Positions 24,021 to 32,581 of a DNA stretch of 64,000 bases are shown piece after piece. The notes beneath the pieces were generated by a model that saw nothing but the letters and a program-made list of their open reading frames with translations, did not search any database and had not been told where the DNA came from. Numbering within the stretch: the stretch's first letter is position 1; each line of letters starts with the position of its first letter. The stretch is from UBA3263 sp964528425 (lineage in GTDB: Bacteria; Bacteroidota; Bacteroidia; Bacteroidales; Muribaculaceae): contig CAZGTD010000005.1 of NCBI GenBank assembly GCA_964528425.1, forward strand, positions 1 through 64,000. Reading direction: 5' to 3'. The position numbers were made by a program, and so were the translations under genes.

Positions 24021-24959
24021 TTACTTCACGAGGGCTTTTTTGCCGTTGATGATGTAGAGACCCTTGGTAGCGTTGGCTACGCGACGGCCCTGCATGTCGT
24101 AGATGGTGTTGCCAGCCTTAACAGCAGCGTTCAGTTCCTTGATGGAAGCGTTGATGCCTTCAACCTGAACGAGTTCGGGACGTTCAGCGGGGGTGTTGAT
24201 AACGGCGTCGCCGGCAACGTGGGTGTCACCTGCAAGGTATTTAACGGGAACGATAGATACTTCTTCGATGTAAGTAGTAGGCTGGTTGGGGCCACAAGTA
24301 AAGCCGCCGGGCATGAAGGTGAGAGCACCGTATACTTTGCCGTTGAGCTGGTCGGTGTAGAGGTCAACTACCTGATAGAGTTCGGGGTTTTCCCAGATAG
24401 CGGGAATTTCAACCTTTGCATTGGGGCCGGGAACGCCGTCAGCGCCACCTTCGATCTGAGACTGGGTAAGACGGATCAGGATGCCATTACCGTTAGTCTT
24501 ACGGGCATCGCTGGCACCTTCGGTGTCGCAACGGAAGATTACGCGCACGCGGCAGAGTTCGCTGGTTTTGGGAAGAGCGAAGTTGAAGTTACCGAAGCCC
24601 CACCATGCATCAGCATATACTTTAATGGCATAATCACCGGTATTGAAGGGGTCGTCAACTACGGGGCAGAGAGCCTCACCACCGGCCACTGTGGTAGGTG
24701 CGCAGGCAGCAGAGTAACCAGCACCGTTAATCCATACGCCCATTGTACCGTAAGCTTCTTCAGTAGCGGAGCCAAACGAGCAGCCGTCTTCCATCATCTG
24801 GCCGGGCCAGTTGAGGTTCATTGCAGCGAGTTCTTCGTCGCCACCGAAATACTTGAAGTCAGGGCCGATGTTGTAGGTGAAGGCTGTACCCTTTTCAAAA
24901 ACTTCGGCAGATGCGCACAGAGCTACGCCGGCGCAGAGAGCAAGTAAAAGTTTTTTCAT
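24021..24959 (-). CDS. secreted protein with T9SS-like C-terminal tail, unknown function
   Basis: The 312-residue protein has a signal peptide (1-18, ASA cleavage), a single beta-rich domain of about 220 residues, a low-complexity linker (about 240-275) and a C-terminal tail IYDMQGRRVANATKGLYIING. The central domain, with paired Trp/Gly/Phe segments (WWGFGNFNFALP; RVRVIFRCDTEG), has the look of a jelly-roll carbohydrate-binding module, but I cannot name the family. It lies 103 bp downstream of SusD behind a hairpin, so it may be part of the SusCD transcript with attenuation, or separately expressed. No clear promoter is visible in the gap. Confidence 0.75.
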   Translation of the reverse strand: MKKLLLALCAGVALCASAEVFEKGTAFTYNIGPDFKYFGGDEELAAMNLNWPGQMMEDGCSFGSATEEAYGTMGVWINGAGYSAACAPTTVAGGEALCPVVDDPFNTGDYAIKVYADAWWGFGNFNFALPKTSELCRVRVIFRCDTEGASDARKTNGNGILIRLTQSQIEGGADGVPGPNAKVEIPAIWENPELYQVVDLYTDQLNGKVYGALTFMPGGFTCGPNQPTTYIEEVSIVPVKYLAGDTHVAGDAVINTPAERPELVQVEGINASIKELNAAVKAGNTIYDMQGRRVANATKGLYIINGKKALVK

Positions 24960-25006
24960 AAAAACGTTTTTTGAAAAATTAGTGAATAAAAATTGGTGAA
25001 TTGTCT

Positions 25007-25050
25007 AAAAAAATGAAGAGGGCGGGGAAAGTCTGCGGGGAGACTTCCCC
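25007..25050 (-). terminator. hairpin after susD (terminator or attenuator)
   Basis: GGGGAAAGTCT (25024-25034) pairs with AGACTTCCCC (25041-25050) with one bulged A. A seven-A run on the plus strand (25007-25013) gives a T run on the minus strand about 10 nt past the stem. The distance makes it a weaker terminator than the others. Confidence 0.55.
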
Positions 25051-25062
25051 ACCCTGCCGGAA

Positions 25063-26823
25063 TCAGTTCATTGCGCTAACGCGCTTGATGGTGGGGTCTT
25101 TGATAACCTCCTTGGTGGGATAAATATAATAGATTGACTCATAGCCGCGCCATTCATCGGCAACCTGGTTATCTTCGGCGCGAACAACGTCGTAGGCAAT
25201 ATTATAGTCATATTCCTCAAATTTCGTGCGACCTTGCTTTTTATAAGAAATGGTCGGGGTACCGGCAGCAATCAGCACTTTATCCTGCGCACCATGGCGA
25301 TATTCCCAAACGTCTTTGAGTTGGTCGAGGCGGAAGAGGTCGGCGCGGCGGGTAACGAGGGCCAGCGGATAACCGGTAACTTCGTAGCCATGTTCCAGAA
25401 CTGCCTGCGTGGCCATATCAGCTTCAACGGTCTTCACGCCGGGGCCATAGGCACGGTCAAGAACTTTCTGCAGACCGGCTTTAGCCTCGGTCAGGTGCTT
25501 ACCGGTGCGGGCAGCACATTCGGCAAACCAGCAGAGCACTTCGGAGTAGCGGATCAGGCGGTGGTTCTGAGGCACGGACTGGCCCTGGAATACGGCCTTA
25601 CGGCAATCGTAGGGGGCATAAATAATGGTTTGGTCGTCGCTGCTGACAGCATTAACCTGCAGTGAAGCAAAAGTGGGGTGATAGATGCTGTTGCGGGCGT
25701 TGGAGCGCGAAGAGTTAACGGGCTGCTCATCGTCGGTTGCCCACCAGCTGATGCAGATAATCGGCGAAACCGGATTTGCGGCCGAGTTATTCAGGCCGGT
25801 GTAGATAACATCTTCGTAAACGGCGCTTTTGCGAGGACCGTCGGGATATTCAGCCCACCATTTATATTCGCCCATGAAGTCAATCCAGCCGTTCTGGTAC
25901 TGACCGGGAGTCTGACATTTGGAGAACTGCGAGGTGAAGTTATTCATGTTGCCGGGAGTGTCCATGAAGCCTACGGTAAGAAGCTGCTCGGCCGACCAGT
26001 TGTTGCCGATGCTGTAAACCTGGCCAAAGTCCTGTTCGAGTTCAAGGCCATAGGTTGCTGCGCCATCGTAAACCTCTTTGAGCAGGTCGGCGGCCTTTTC
26101 GTAATATTCGATTCCGAACTGACCTTTTTCGTAGAAGGGCCAGCCGCCGCGGTTCATATAAACTGCTGCGAGGGTGGCTTTGACGGCAGCAGAGGTTACC
26201 CAGTAGTTGCACTTGTCGGTGAAGCCATATTTCTGTCCGCGGTAAGTAGCGGGGAGATTGAGCGCGTTGGCGCGTTCGAGGTCGTTGATAATCTTAGCGT
26301 AGATAGCCTCAACGCCGGTCATCGGGGGCTCGGGAAGGTTATGCTCGTTAAGCGGCAGCGGACCGAACACACGCACGAGTTCGAAGTAGCTGTAGGCGCG
26401 CCAGTAGAGAGCGTTGCCCAGAGCAATGTTGATTTCTTCCTGAGTGGCTTCGTCGGCATTTTCGGCGTTATCGATAATGAGGTTTGCGGCCTGGATTACC
26501 TGATAGCGGAATGCCCAGAGGTCGTTGGCACCTTTATCGTCGGAGGGGTCCTTGAAAGCATCGGCGCTGGTGTAGGCCTCTTTAGTCATGGTATTGATGG
26601 TAATATCATCGCCCTGGAGCTGAATGATATAGGGGTTGGAGTGGCGCTGCGACTGAGTAACCTGGCTATAGAGGGCGTTGAGGGCCAGGGTAAGGTCATT
26701 GCCGCTCTTGAAGAAGTTTTCGGCTACCATCTGGCCTTTGGGGTCTTCTTCGAGGAAGTTAGCGCAGGAGGTGGCGGTTAGTGCCAAAGCTGCGACCGCG
26801 CAGTATTTATATAGCTTTTTCAT
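25063..26823 (-). CDS. SusD/RagB family nutrient-binding outer-membrane lipoprotein
   Basis: This 586-residue protein has a lipobox ending at C20, followed by the typical FLEEDPKGQMVAENFFKS start of SusD proteins. TPR-like helices (for example ALGNALYWRAYSYFELVRVFGPLPL, about 137-161) and the C-terminal RR/WEYRHG region of the family follow. SusD proteins cap the SusC channel at the cell surface and bind the glycan. It lies 23 bp after susC. No glycosidase is directly linked, so the substrate is unknown; the GH84 genes 6 kb downstream hint at GlcNAc-containing host glycans (inference). Confidence 0.95.
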   Translation of the reverse strand: MKKLYKYCAVAALALTATSCANFLEEDPKGQMVAENFFKSGNDLTLALNALYSQVTQSQRHSNPYIIQLQGDDITINTMTKEAYTSADAFKDPSDDKGANDLWAFRYQVIQAANLIIDNAENADEATQEEINIALGNALYWRAYSYFELVRVFGPLPLNEHNLPEPPMTGVEAIYAKIINDLERANALNLPATYRGQKYGFTDKCNYWVTSAAVKATLAAVYMNRGGWPFYEKGQFGIEYYEKAADLLKEVYDGAATYGLELEQDFGQVYSIGNNWSAEQLLTVGFMDTPGNMNNFTSQFSKCQTPGQYQNGWIDFMGEYKWWAEYPDGPRKSAVYEDVIYTGLNNSAANPVSPIICISWWATDDEQPVNSSRSNARNSIYHPTFASLQVNAVSSDDQTIIYAPYDCRKAVFQGQSVPQNHRLIRYSEVLCWFAECAARTGKHLTEAKAGLQKVLDRAYGPGVKTVEADMATQAVLEHGYEVTGYPLALVTRRADLFRLDQLKDVWEYRHGAQDKVLIAAGTPTISYKKQGRTKFEEYDYNIAYDVVRAEDNQVADEWRGYESIYYIYPTKEVIKDPTIKRVSAMN

Positions 26824-26846
26824 TGTTGATGAATCGGATTAACTGG

Positions 26847-29800
26847 TTAGAACACGAAGCGTACGCCGAAGGTATAGGAGCGGGTTGCGGGAGCGGAACC
26901 GAAGTCAATACCCTTTTGATATTCAGCGCCACCATAGGTAAGGGCAGCGGGGTTAACGCCCTTATAGCCGGTGATGGTGAAGAGGTTCTGAACGGAGAAC
27001 TGCAGGCGGATGTCGGCAAACTTGGTCATTGAGCGCTTGAATTCATAGCTGAGGGCCAGGTTTTCGAGGCGCATGTAGTCGGCCTTTTCAATCCATTGCG
27101 AAGAAGCGCCGTGGTAAACGTTGCCTTTAGCCACGCGGGGGTCGGTGAGTTTGCCGGCCAACACGTCGTCTACCCAGTTTTCGGCAGTATAGAACTTGGA
27201 GTTGTTGAGGAAGCTGTTCATTGCAAAACGGAGCACGTTCAGACGGTCAGCGCCGAAGGAACCGTTGAAGAACACGTTAAGGCTGAGGTTCTTCCAGGTA
27301 ACGGTGTTGTTCCAGCCGAGCATGAAGTCGGGGCTTGCCTTGCCCAGGATTGCGCGATCGTCAACGCCGGGAGTGCGGGTGATTTCGTTGTCGGCGGTAT
27401 AGTAGGTGTCGTAGCCTTCAGAGTCAACGCCTGCCCAGCGGAAACCGTAGAACGAGCCGATGGCTTCGCCTTCTTTAACGATAATAGGATCGGTATCGAA
27501 AATCTGGCTTGCAGGGTTGCTGAAGATGATGGGGTCGGAAGCGGTGAGCTTTTCAACGCGGTTTTTCATCCACGAAGCCTGGAGGGTGGTCGACCAGGTC
27601 CAGTCGCGGGTCTGGATAGCCACGGCGGTTACCGAGAGGTCAAGACCGGTATTGCTGACTTCGCCGGCATTTACATAGTATTGCTTGCCGCCGAGATAAG
27701 CGGGGGGAGTAGTCATGAGCAGGGCGTCCTGGGTGCGCTTGTAGTACCAGTCGAGGCTCACGTCGATGCGGCCGTTAACGAAACCGGCGTCGATACCTAC
27801 GTCAACCTGGTTGGTTTTTTCCCATTTCAGGTCGGGGGTGGGCATGGTGTCGGACCAGTAGCCGGGATAGGCGGTGTTGGTGCCATAGTAGGCGGCAGCG
27901 CCCGAAAGGAGGGTCATGGTCTGATAGGGAGAGATGTCCTGGTTGCCGATGATACCCCAGCTGGCACGAACCTTAAGGTTGCTCAGGGTCGAGGGCGACA
28001 CGTTTTTCATGAAGGGTTCGTTGGTGGCGGTCCATGCAACGGCAACAGAGGGGAAGCAAGCCCACTTGTTGTTGCTCAGGCGCGAGGAACCGTCGGCACG
28101 GAAGGTTGCGGTCAGCATGTAGCGGTCTTTCCAGGAGTAGATTGCACGGGCAACGGCCGACATAAGGGTCCACTTGGAGTAGCCATTGCCGGCGGTCTGG
28201 GTGTCGGCAACGCCTACGTTCCACCAGCCAACGCTTTCGGTCAGCAGGTCTTTGCCGCCGATGCTCATTGAGCGGGTAGTCGAAGAAGTTGCTTCCCAAA
28301 CGGCGGTTGCGGTGAGGGCATGGCCGCTTTCCCAGTTTTTGAGATAGGTGAAGTTGTTGGTCGACTGAAGCAGCCAGCGGTTGGTGTTGGCATTGCTCAT
28401 AGAGCTAACTGCACTGGGAGTACGCTTGGTGTCGTTGAAGCCATAGGTGTAGTTATTAGCGTAGTCGATACCGTTAGAAGTGGTGAAGGTAAGACCCTTG
28501 CAGATGTTGAACTTGAGGTCAACGCGGCCGTTGAGAATGTCGCGGCGACGTTCGTTGGCGGCAGTAATGGTGCTATAGGGCGAGTTAGCCATAGCGGAGT
28601 TGATCGGGTCAAGATTGTATGCTCCGTTCGCATTGGTCAGGGCCATAGAGGGCGAGAAAGTGTAGGCGCCCCAGATCGGGCCTACGCCCATTTCGAAGCC
28701 GCCGACGCCGTGGCCGTTGCCGTGGCTCATGTCAACATCGACAGTGGTTTCCAGCCAGGGGGTGATTTTTGCATGAACGTTGGCGCGGGCAGCGAAGCGT
28801 TCGTAGCTCGAATAGTCGATTACGCCCTTATCTTTCATGTAGTTGGCCGAAAAGTAGGTTTGAATCTGGTCGTTGCCCTTGGTGTAGCTCAGCTTATAGT
28901 TCTGGGTCAGGCCGGTGCGGAAGAGCTGGTCGAGCCAGTCAACGCCGGGGTCGGTACCGTCGAGATAAGGAGTGATATATTCAGTGTTCGTCAGGTCAGC
29001 GCCAAAAGGCAGGCTTGCCATGTCGGCATTGGTAACTTCGCCGGCAGCGTTATACTGAGGAACATAGTAGGGGTTCGGATAGGGGTTAACCAGTGCCTCG
29101 GCATATTTCTGGGTCGACATTACCTTGGGCATGTGGTAAACTTCGCTCCAGCCCAGCGAGGCGTCGAAAGTGATTTCGGCGGAGCCGGTTTTGCCGCGAC
29201 GGGTGGTGATGAGCACTACGCCGTTGGCACCACGCGAACCGTAGATTGCGGTTGAGGAAGCGTCTTTAAGAATCTGCATCGAGGCGATGTCTTCGGGGTT
29301 GATGCCTTCGAGACCGGATTCGCGAACGAGGCCGTCGACAACGTAGAGCGGTTCGTTGCTCTTGTTAATTGAGTTGGCACCGCGGATGCGGATTTTGGGG
29401 GAAGCTCCGGGAACGCCGCCGCTGATAACGTTAACGCCGGAAACGCGGCCCTGGAGGGCTTCGCCTACGGTGGTTACGGGCTGGGCGCTGAAGGCTTTGC
29501 TGTCGACAACGGAAACGGAGCCGGCCAAGTCGGCCTTGCGGACGGTACCGTAGCCGATAACAACGACTTCGTCGAGCATTTCGGAATCTTCGGTGAGTTC
29601 AACGGTAACCGGAGCAGCTGAGGTGACGGTTACTTTTTTGGCTTGATAACCAATGGAGGAAATGGTGATGGCTGCAGGATATTTAGCCACTTTGAGGGTG
29701 AAGTTGCCATCGACGTCCGTCGCGGTTGCTTCTTTGGAGTTGTCTACCCTAACGGTAGCGCCGATAATCGGTTCTCCTTCCTTGTCGTTAACAGTGCCCG

Positions 29801-29885
29801 TAACGGTCAGACTCTGGGCCGACATGGATAGCCAGGCGGGAAGGAAGCCCACCAGCAGGAGCAAGATAACTCTGAGTTTATCCAT
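26847..29885 (-). CDS. SusC/RagA family TonB-linked outer-membrane transporter
   Basis: This 1012-residue protein has a signal peptide (about 1-23), a carboxypeptidase-regulatory-like domain (about 25-100: VTGTVNDKEGEPIIGATV) and a TonB-box/plug region. The plug carries the SusC signature DEVVVIGYGTVRKADLAGSV (about 105-125) and the IRIRGANSI motif. The 22-strand barrel ends in an aromatic residue (TFGVRFVF). With SusD it imports oligosaccharides or peptides across the outer membrane using TonB energy. No anti-sigma/ECF or hybrid two-component regulator is adjacent in the window. Length is normal for the family. Confidence 0.96.
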   Translation of the reverse strand: MDKLRVILLLLVGFLPAWLSMSAQSLTVTGTVNDKEGEPIIGATVRVDNSKEATATDVDGNFTLKVAKYPAAITISSIGYQAKKVTVTSAAPVTVELTEDSEMLDEVVVIGYGTVRKADLAGSVSVVDSKAFSAQPVTTVGEALQGRVSGVNVISGGVPGASPKIRIRGANSINKSNEPLYVVDGLVRESGLEGINPEDIASMQILKDASSTAIYGSRGANGVVLITTRRGKTGSAEITFDASLGWSEVYHMPKVMSTQKYAEALVNPYPNPYYVPQYNAAGEVTNADMASLPFGADLTNTEYITPYLDGTDPGVDWLDQLFRTGLTQNYKLSYTKGNDQIQTYFSANYMKDKGVIDYSSYERFAARANVHAKITPWLETTVDVDMSHGNGHGVGGFEMGVGPIWGAYTFSPSMALTNANGAYNLDPINSAMANSPYSTITAANERRRDILNGRVDLKFNICKGLTFTTSNGIDYANNYTYGFNDTKRTPSAVSSMSNANTNRWLLQSTNNFTYLKNWESGHALTATAVWEATSSTTRSMSIGGKDLLTESVGWWNVGVADTQTAGNGYSKWTLMSAVARAIYSWKDRYMLTATFRADGSSRLSNNKWACFPSVAVAWTATNEPFMKNVSPSTLSNLKVRASWGIIGNQDISPYQTMTLLSGAAAYYGTNTAYPGYWSDTMPTPDLKWEKTNQVDVGIDAGFVNGRIDVSLDWYYKRTQDALLMTTPPAYLGGKQYYVNAGEVSNTGLDLSVTAVAIQTRDWTWSTTLQASWMKNRVEKLTASDPIIFSNPASQIFDTDPIIVKEGEAIGSFYGFRWAGVDSEGYDTYYTADNEITRTPGVDDRAILGKASPDFMLGWNNTVTWKNLSLNVFFNGSFGADRLNVLRFAMNSFLNNSKFYTAENWVDDVLAGKLTDPRVAKGNVYHGASSQWIEKADYMRLENLALSYEFKRSMTKFADIRLQFSVQNLFTITGYKGVNPAALTYGGAEYQKGIDFGSAPATRSYTFGVRFVF

Positions 29886-29962
29886 GGTAAATAGTTGAAG
29901 ATTAGTTTATTAAGGCAAAGCCTAAGGTTATTGGTTTGGTTATTTCAATGGTTTACTCCGGG

Positions 29963-29993
29963 CAAATTTAAATCTAATTTTTGGTTTTTCAAA
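29963..29993 (-). promoter_or_regulatory. promoter of susC
   Basis: Minus strand: TTTG (29993-29990), 19-bp spacer, TAAATTTG (29970-29963). A leader of about 70 nt follows. Further upstream, 30088-30110 holds a hairpin AATGTGTT/AACACATT, and a 16-bp unit AATTGTGAGAGTTGGC is repeated at 30119 and 30142. Confidence 0.7.
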
Positions 29994-30148
29994 ATTTTTA
30001 ACACACAAAAATCACCTCCCGACCCGAAAAAATCTATGTTTTATTCTTGATTTCAAAGATTCGACGGCCAATTTTTCCATAAAATGCAATGTGTTGGATT
30101 TAAACACATTGACCGTAAAATTGTGAGAGTTGGCCGAAAATAATTGTG

Positions 30149-30164
30149 AGAGTTGGCGGTTAGA
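30149..30164 (+). repeat. 16-bp direct repeat, left copy
   Basis: AGAGTTGGCGGTTAGA directly before the stop codon end of the DUF2442-HTH gene; identical to 30901-30916. A shorter related copy (AGAGTTGGC) lies 23 bp to the left. Confidence 0.8.
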
Positions 30165-30572
30165 TCAAAAAGAGGCGGCAGCATACTGACGCGCAAGCAC
30201 ATGAATTCCATTCAAAATAGTTTGTGCTCTTGCAGACGACGGCTTTTTGAAACCGTTAATATAATTTCGCAACAGCGTGGCATCAATCCCAACCATTTTT
30301 GCAAATTCCGAAATCTTTATTTCCTTGTGGGTTAGAAAAAACCGTTGTAATGGCGTGGGCTCAGCATCTTCATAGAAAAAACTCTCGAAACTTATATCCT
30401 CACCAACGTTTCTCCAATGAAAGCCATCTAAACCGACTTCATAATCAGCTCTTTGAGCTGATGAAGCATCATATAGTCCGGGATACCACAACAAAGATTG
30501 CGGCCACTCCTTGCCCGATTCATCTATTCCGATAATATGGGTATCTGTAAACCGAATAGTATTGATTTTCAT
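30165..30572 (-). CDS. DUF2442 + helix-turn-helix protein, putative antitoxin
   Basis: With the ATG at 30572 this is a 135-residue protein. Residues about 1-75 resemble DUF2442 (FTDTHIIGIDESGKEWPQSLLWYPGL). Residues about 80-125 form an XRE-like helix-turn-helix (ISEFAKMVGIDATLLRNYINGFKKPS). GGAGG lies 8-12 nt before this ATG, better than the in-frame TTG 24 nt upstream. DUF2442 genes are often paired with DUF4160 genes and have been regarded as toxin-antitoxin-like; here the HTH could bind the palindrome in the operon promoter. It starts 4 bp after the DUF4160 stop. Confidence 0.75.
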   Translation of the reverse strand: MKINTIRFTDTHIIGIDESGKEWPQSLLWYPGLYDASSAQRADYEVGLDGFHWRNVGEDISFESFFYEDAEPTPLQRFFLTHKEIKISEFAKMVGIDATLLRNYINGFKKPSSARAQTILNGIHVLARQYAAASF

Positions 30573-30576
30573 AAGT

Positions 30577-30825
30577 TCATTCCTCCGGATTTCCAAAATG
30601 GTTATTCCATTCCTCGATGATTATCTCTATGTTCAATTGCGCAAAACGCCTGATTCGTTTAAGGTCATTAGGCTTTATATTGTGGATTTCGCGTTGCAGT
30701 AACTTTCCATCTACAATATCAAATATAACCTTACCACCATTACCTTCAACATGCACATGAATCGGTTCATGCTCACGACTGAAAAAGAAGAAAACAAATC
30801 CTGCATATCTAAATAATTCCGGCAT
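30577..30825 (-). CDS. DUF4160 family protein, putative toxin partner
   Basis: The 82-residue protein matches DUF4160: it starts PELFRYAGFVFFFFSREHEP, then IHVHVEGNGGKV and a C-terminal helix ending EEWNNHFG. The IHVHVE segment with two histidines is the family hallmark. The biochemical activity of DUF4160 is not established; pairing with DUF2442 suggests a toxin-antitoxin or small regulatory module. It is the first gene of a two-gene operon, AT-richer than its neighbours, placed between radC and susC. Confidence 0.8.
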   Translation of the reverse strand: MPELFRYAGFVFFFFSREHEPIHVHVEGNGGKVIFDIVDGKLLQREIHNIKPNDLKRIRRFAQLNIEIIIEEWNNHFGNPEE

Positions 30826-30847
30826 AGTATTTTGACTTTTATTTGCG

Positions 30848-30879
30848 CAAATATAGGTATCATTTTTGATACCGCCAAA
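30848..30879 (-). promoter_or_regulatory. promoter of the DUF4160-DUF2442 pair with internal operator palindrome
   Basis: Minus strand: TTTG (30879-30876), 20-bp spacer, TATATTTG (30855-30848). The spacer is filled by GGTATC-N6-GATACC (30856-30873), a perfect 6-bp inverted repeat, and the -7 box overlaps the palindrome TTTGCGCAAA (30842-30851). Such placement fits autorepression by the HTH protein. Confidence 0.75.
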
Positions 30880-30900
30880 TTTTTAGAAAACTTTTAGTAA

Positions 30901-30916
30901 AGAGTTGGCGGTTAGA
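30901..30916 (+). repeat. 16-bp direct repeat, right copy
   Basis: AGAGTTGGCGGTTAGA, identical to 30149-30164, spanning the radC stop codon (30912-30914). The two copies bracket the DUF4160-DUF2442 module. Confidence 0.8.
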
Positions 30917-31589
30917 GGCGCCCTTCGTCGGAATAGGAGTAATAGCCCGTGGGGGAAATTATGAGGTGGTCGATAACGCGGATGTCGAGGGTTTCGCAAG
31001 CGGCCTTGATGCGCCGGGTAAGGGAATCATCCTGCATGGAGGGCACCAGGGCGCCCGACGGATGGTTGTGGACCAGCGCCACGGCCACGGCCCGGGCATC
31101 CAGGGCGCGCTTGGCCAGCACGCGGATGTCGACGACCGTCGCATCCATGCCGCCCGACGAAATCATTTCCAGCGCCTCAACTCCGAGGCGCTTATTGAGC
31201 ATCAGGGCCCAGAACTGCTCATGGTCGAGAAACTCAACGCGGTCGCGCACGAAGTCATAAATATTTTCCGAACCGGTCATCTGAGGTTTGACCTGAGAGT
31301 TGGATCGGCGCACGCGCTGACCGAGCTCAAGGGCGGCAATAACGGTCAGCGCCTTGGCCGGGCCGATGCCTTTGACTATGGTCGTCAGCTCGCGGGGGGT
31401 GGTTTTGGCCAGGTTGCCGAGGTTGCCACCGAAATGGTTGAGAATATCTTGCGAAACGTCGATAACCGACTTGCCCTGAACGCCAACGCGCAGCAAAATT
31501 GCCAGCAGCTCGGCGTTGGTGAGGGTCTGAATTCCGTGGCGCAGGGCCTTTTCGCGGGGTTTTTCGTCGTCGGCGAGGTTGCGTATCAT
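30912..31589 (-). CDS. radC: RadC/JAB-domain protein
   Basis: The 225-residue protein has an N-terminal UPF0758 helix-hairpin-helix region (about 1-95, IVKGIGPAKA) and a C-terminal JAB/MPN metalloprotease-like domain. The zinc motif H174-x-H176-PSG ... PSxxD187 is complete. RadC was once linked to DNA repair; its real function is unsettled and some members are mobile-element associated. Its ATG overlaps the stop of the upstream glycosyltransferase (ATGA). It is the last gene of a five-gene coupled operon, and its 3' end carries one copy of the 16-bp repeat. Confidence 0.92.
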   Translation of the reverse strand: MIRNLADDEKPREKALRHGIQTLTNAELLAILLRVGVQGKSVIDVSQDILNHFGGNLGNLAKTTPRELTTIVKGIGPAKALTVIAALELGQRVRRSNSQVKPQMTGSENIYDFVRDRVEFLDHEQFWALMLNKRLGVEALEMISSGGMDATVVDIRVLAKRALDARAVAVALVHNHPSGALVPSMQDDSLTRRIKAACETLDIRVIDHLIISPTGYYSYSDEGRL

Positions 31590-32581
31590 TCGTTTTTGCC
31601 TTGTCGGATTTTGAGTTCTTCGGCTTCGTTGCGTCCGCGGCCGAGCACGATTTTCAGGAACCAGGCGCGCAGAAAGCCGTAGCCGTAGCCATAGAGCTGA
31701 ACCAGCGAGGCAGGCACGGCCAACAGGGCGATTTTCAGCGAGCGGGTTTCAATAATGGCGTCGACAAAGAGCGCAACCACATATACGCCTAACGGCAGCA
31801 GCCACCAGGGGCTGACAAAGATTCCGAGAGCCACGAGGGCTATCGAACCCAACAAAAAGAGCGCCGGGAGGGTATGCACGGGTTTGAGCGACCCGGGATA
31901 GAGCAGCTTCAGGGTTATGCGGCTCATGCCGAAAACGTAGACCTGGCGCGCAAACTTGCGCCAGCTCAGACGCCGCCGGTGGTAGACCGGACAGCTGCGC
32001 AAAAGGGCTATGCCGAAGCCGGCCTGGCTGATGCGCGTTGACATGTCGATGTCTTCTGAAAACATTTCGCGGAAGCCGCCAACGCGGTCATAGACCTCGC
32101 GGCTGAAGCCCATGTTGAAGGTACGTGGCTTGAACTTTTCGAGCTGTACCTTGCCGCCGCGTATGCCGCCGGTGGTAAGCAGCGAGGTCATGGCGAAGTT
32201 TATGGCCTTTTGCAGCGGGGTAAACGACTCGTGGGCCGCGTCGGGGCCGCCGAAGCAGTCGACCGGATCGGCGGCAAGCTCGCGGGCGAGGGTTTCGAAA
32301 TAGGTTGGCGGAATAACGCAGTCGGAGTCGAAAAAAATGAAATAGTCGCCGCCGGCGCGCTCCATGCCGTAGTTTCGGGCGGGCGAACGCCCTTCGTTTT
32401 CTTTCCAGTAGTAGCTGACAAAGTCGGCGTAGGGCTCACATTCGGGGGCGCAGGGGTCGGTGGAGCCGTCGTCAACGATAATCACCTCGAAGTTGCGCAC
32501 CGTTTGGGCCGCAAGGCTCTCGAGCAGCGACGCCACTTCGTCGCGACGGTTATAAACGGGAATTATTACGCTGAATTTCAT
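31586..32581 (-). CDS. family 2 glycosyltransferase with C-terminal membrane segments
   Basis: This 331-residue protein has a GT-A domain (about 1-225): SVIIPVYNRRDEVASLLESL, VDDGSTD, and the FFDSDC metal-binding motif, followed by EDIDMSTR. The last about 100 residues contain two or three hydrophobic helices (roughly 240-300). It would transfer a sugar from a nucleotide donor to a membrane-associated acceptor; donor and acceptor cannot be told. ATGA overlaps join it to nspC before and radC after. Confidence 0.88.
   Translation of the reverse strand: MKFSVIIPVYNRRDEVASLLESLAAQTVRNFEVIIVDDGSTDPCAPECEPYADFVSYYWKENEGRSPARNYGMERAGGDYFIFFDSDCVIPPTYFETLARELAADPVDCFGGPDAAHESFTPLQKAINFAMTSLLTTGGIRGGKVQLEKFKPRTFNMGFSREVYDRVGGFREMFSEDIDMSTRISQAGFGIALLRSCPVYHRRRLSWRKFARQVYVFGMSRITLKLLYPGSLKPVHTLPALFLLGSIALVALGIFVSPWWLLPLGVYVVALFVDAIIETRSLKIALLAVPASLVQLYGYGYGFLRAWFLKIVLGRGRNEAEELKIRQGKNE

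Noticed and set aside
22531..24057. Cys/Arg/Gly-rich open frames through the repeat copies on both strands, such as 22803-23066, 23403-23972 and 23491-23970
   Set aside because: They are translations of the REP/BIME repeats, recur with the same peptide phrases in each copy, have no start context and resemble no protein family.
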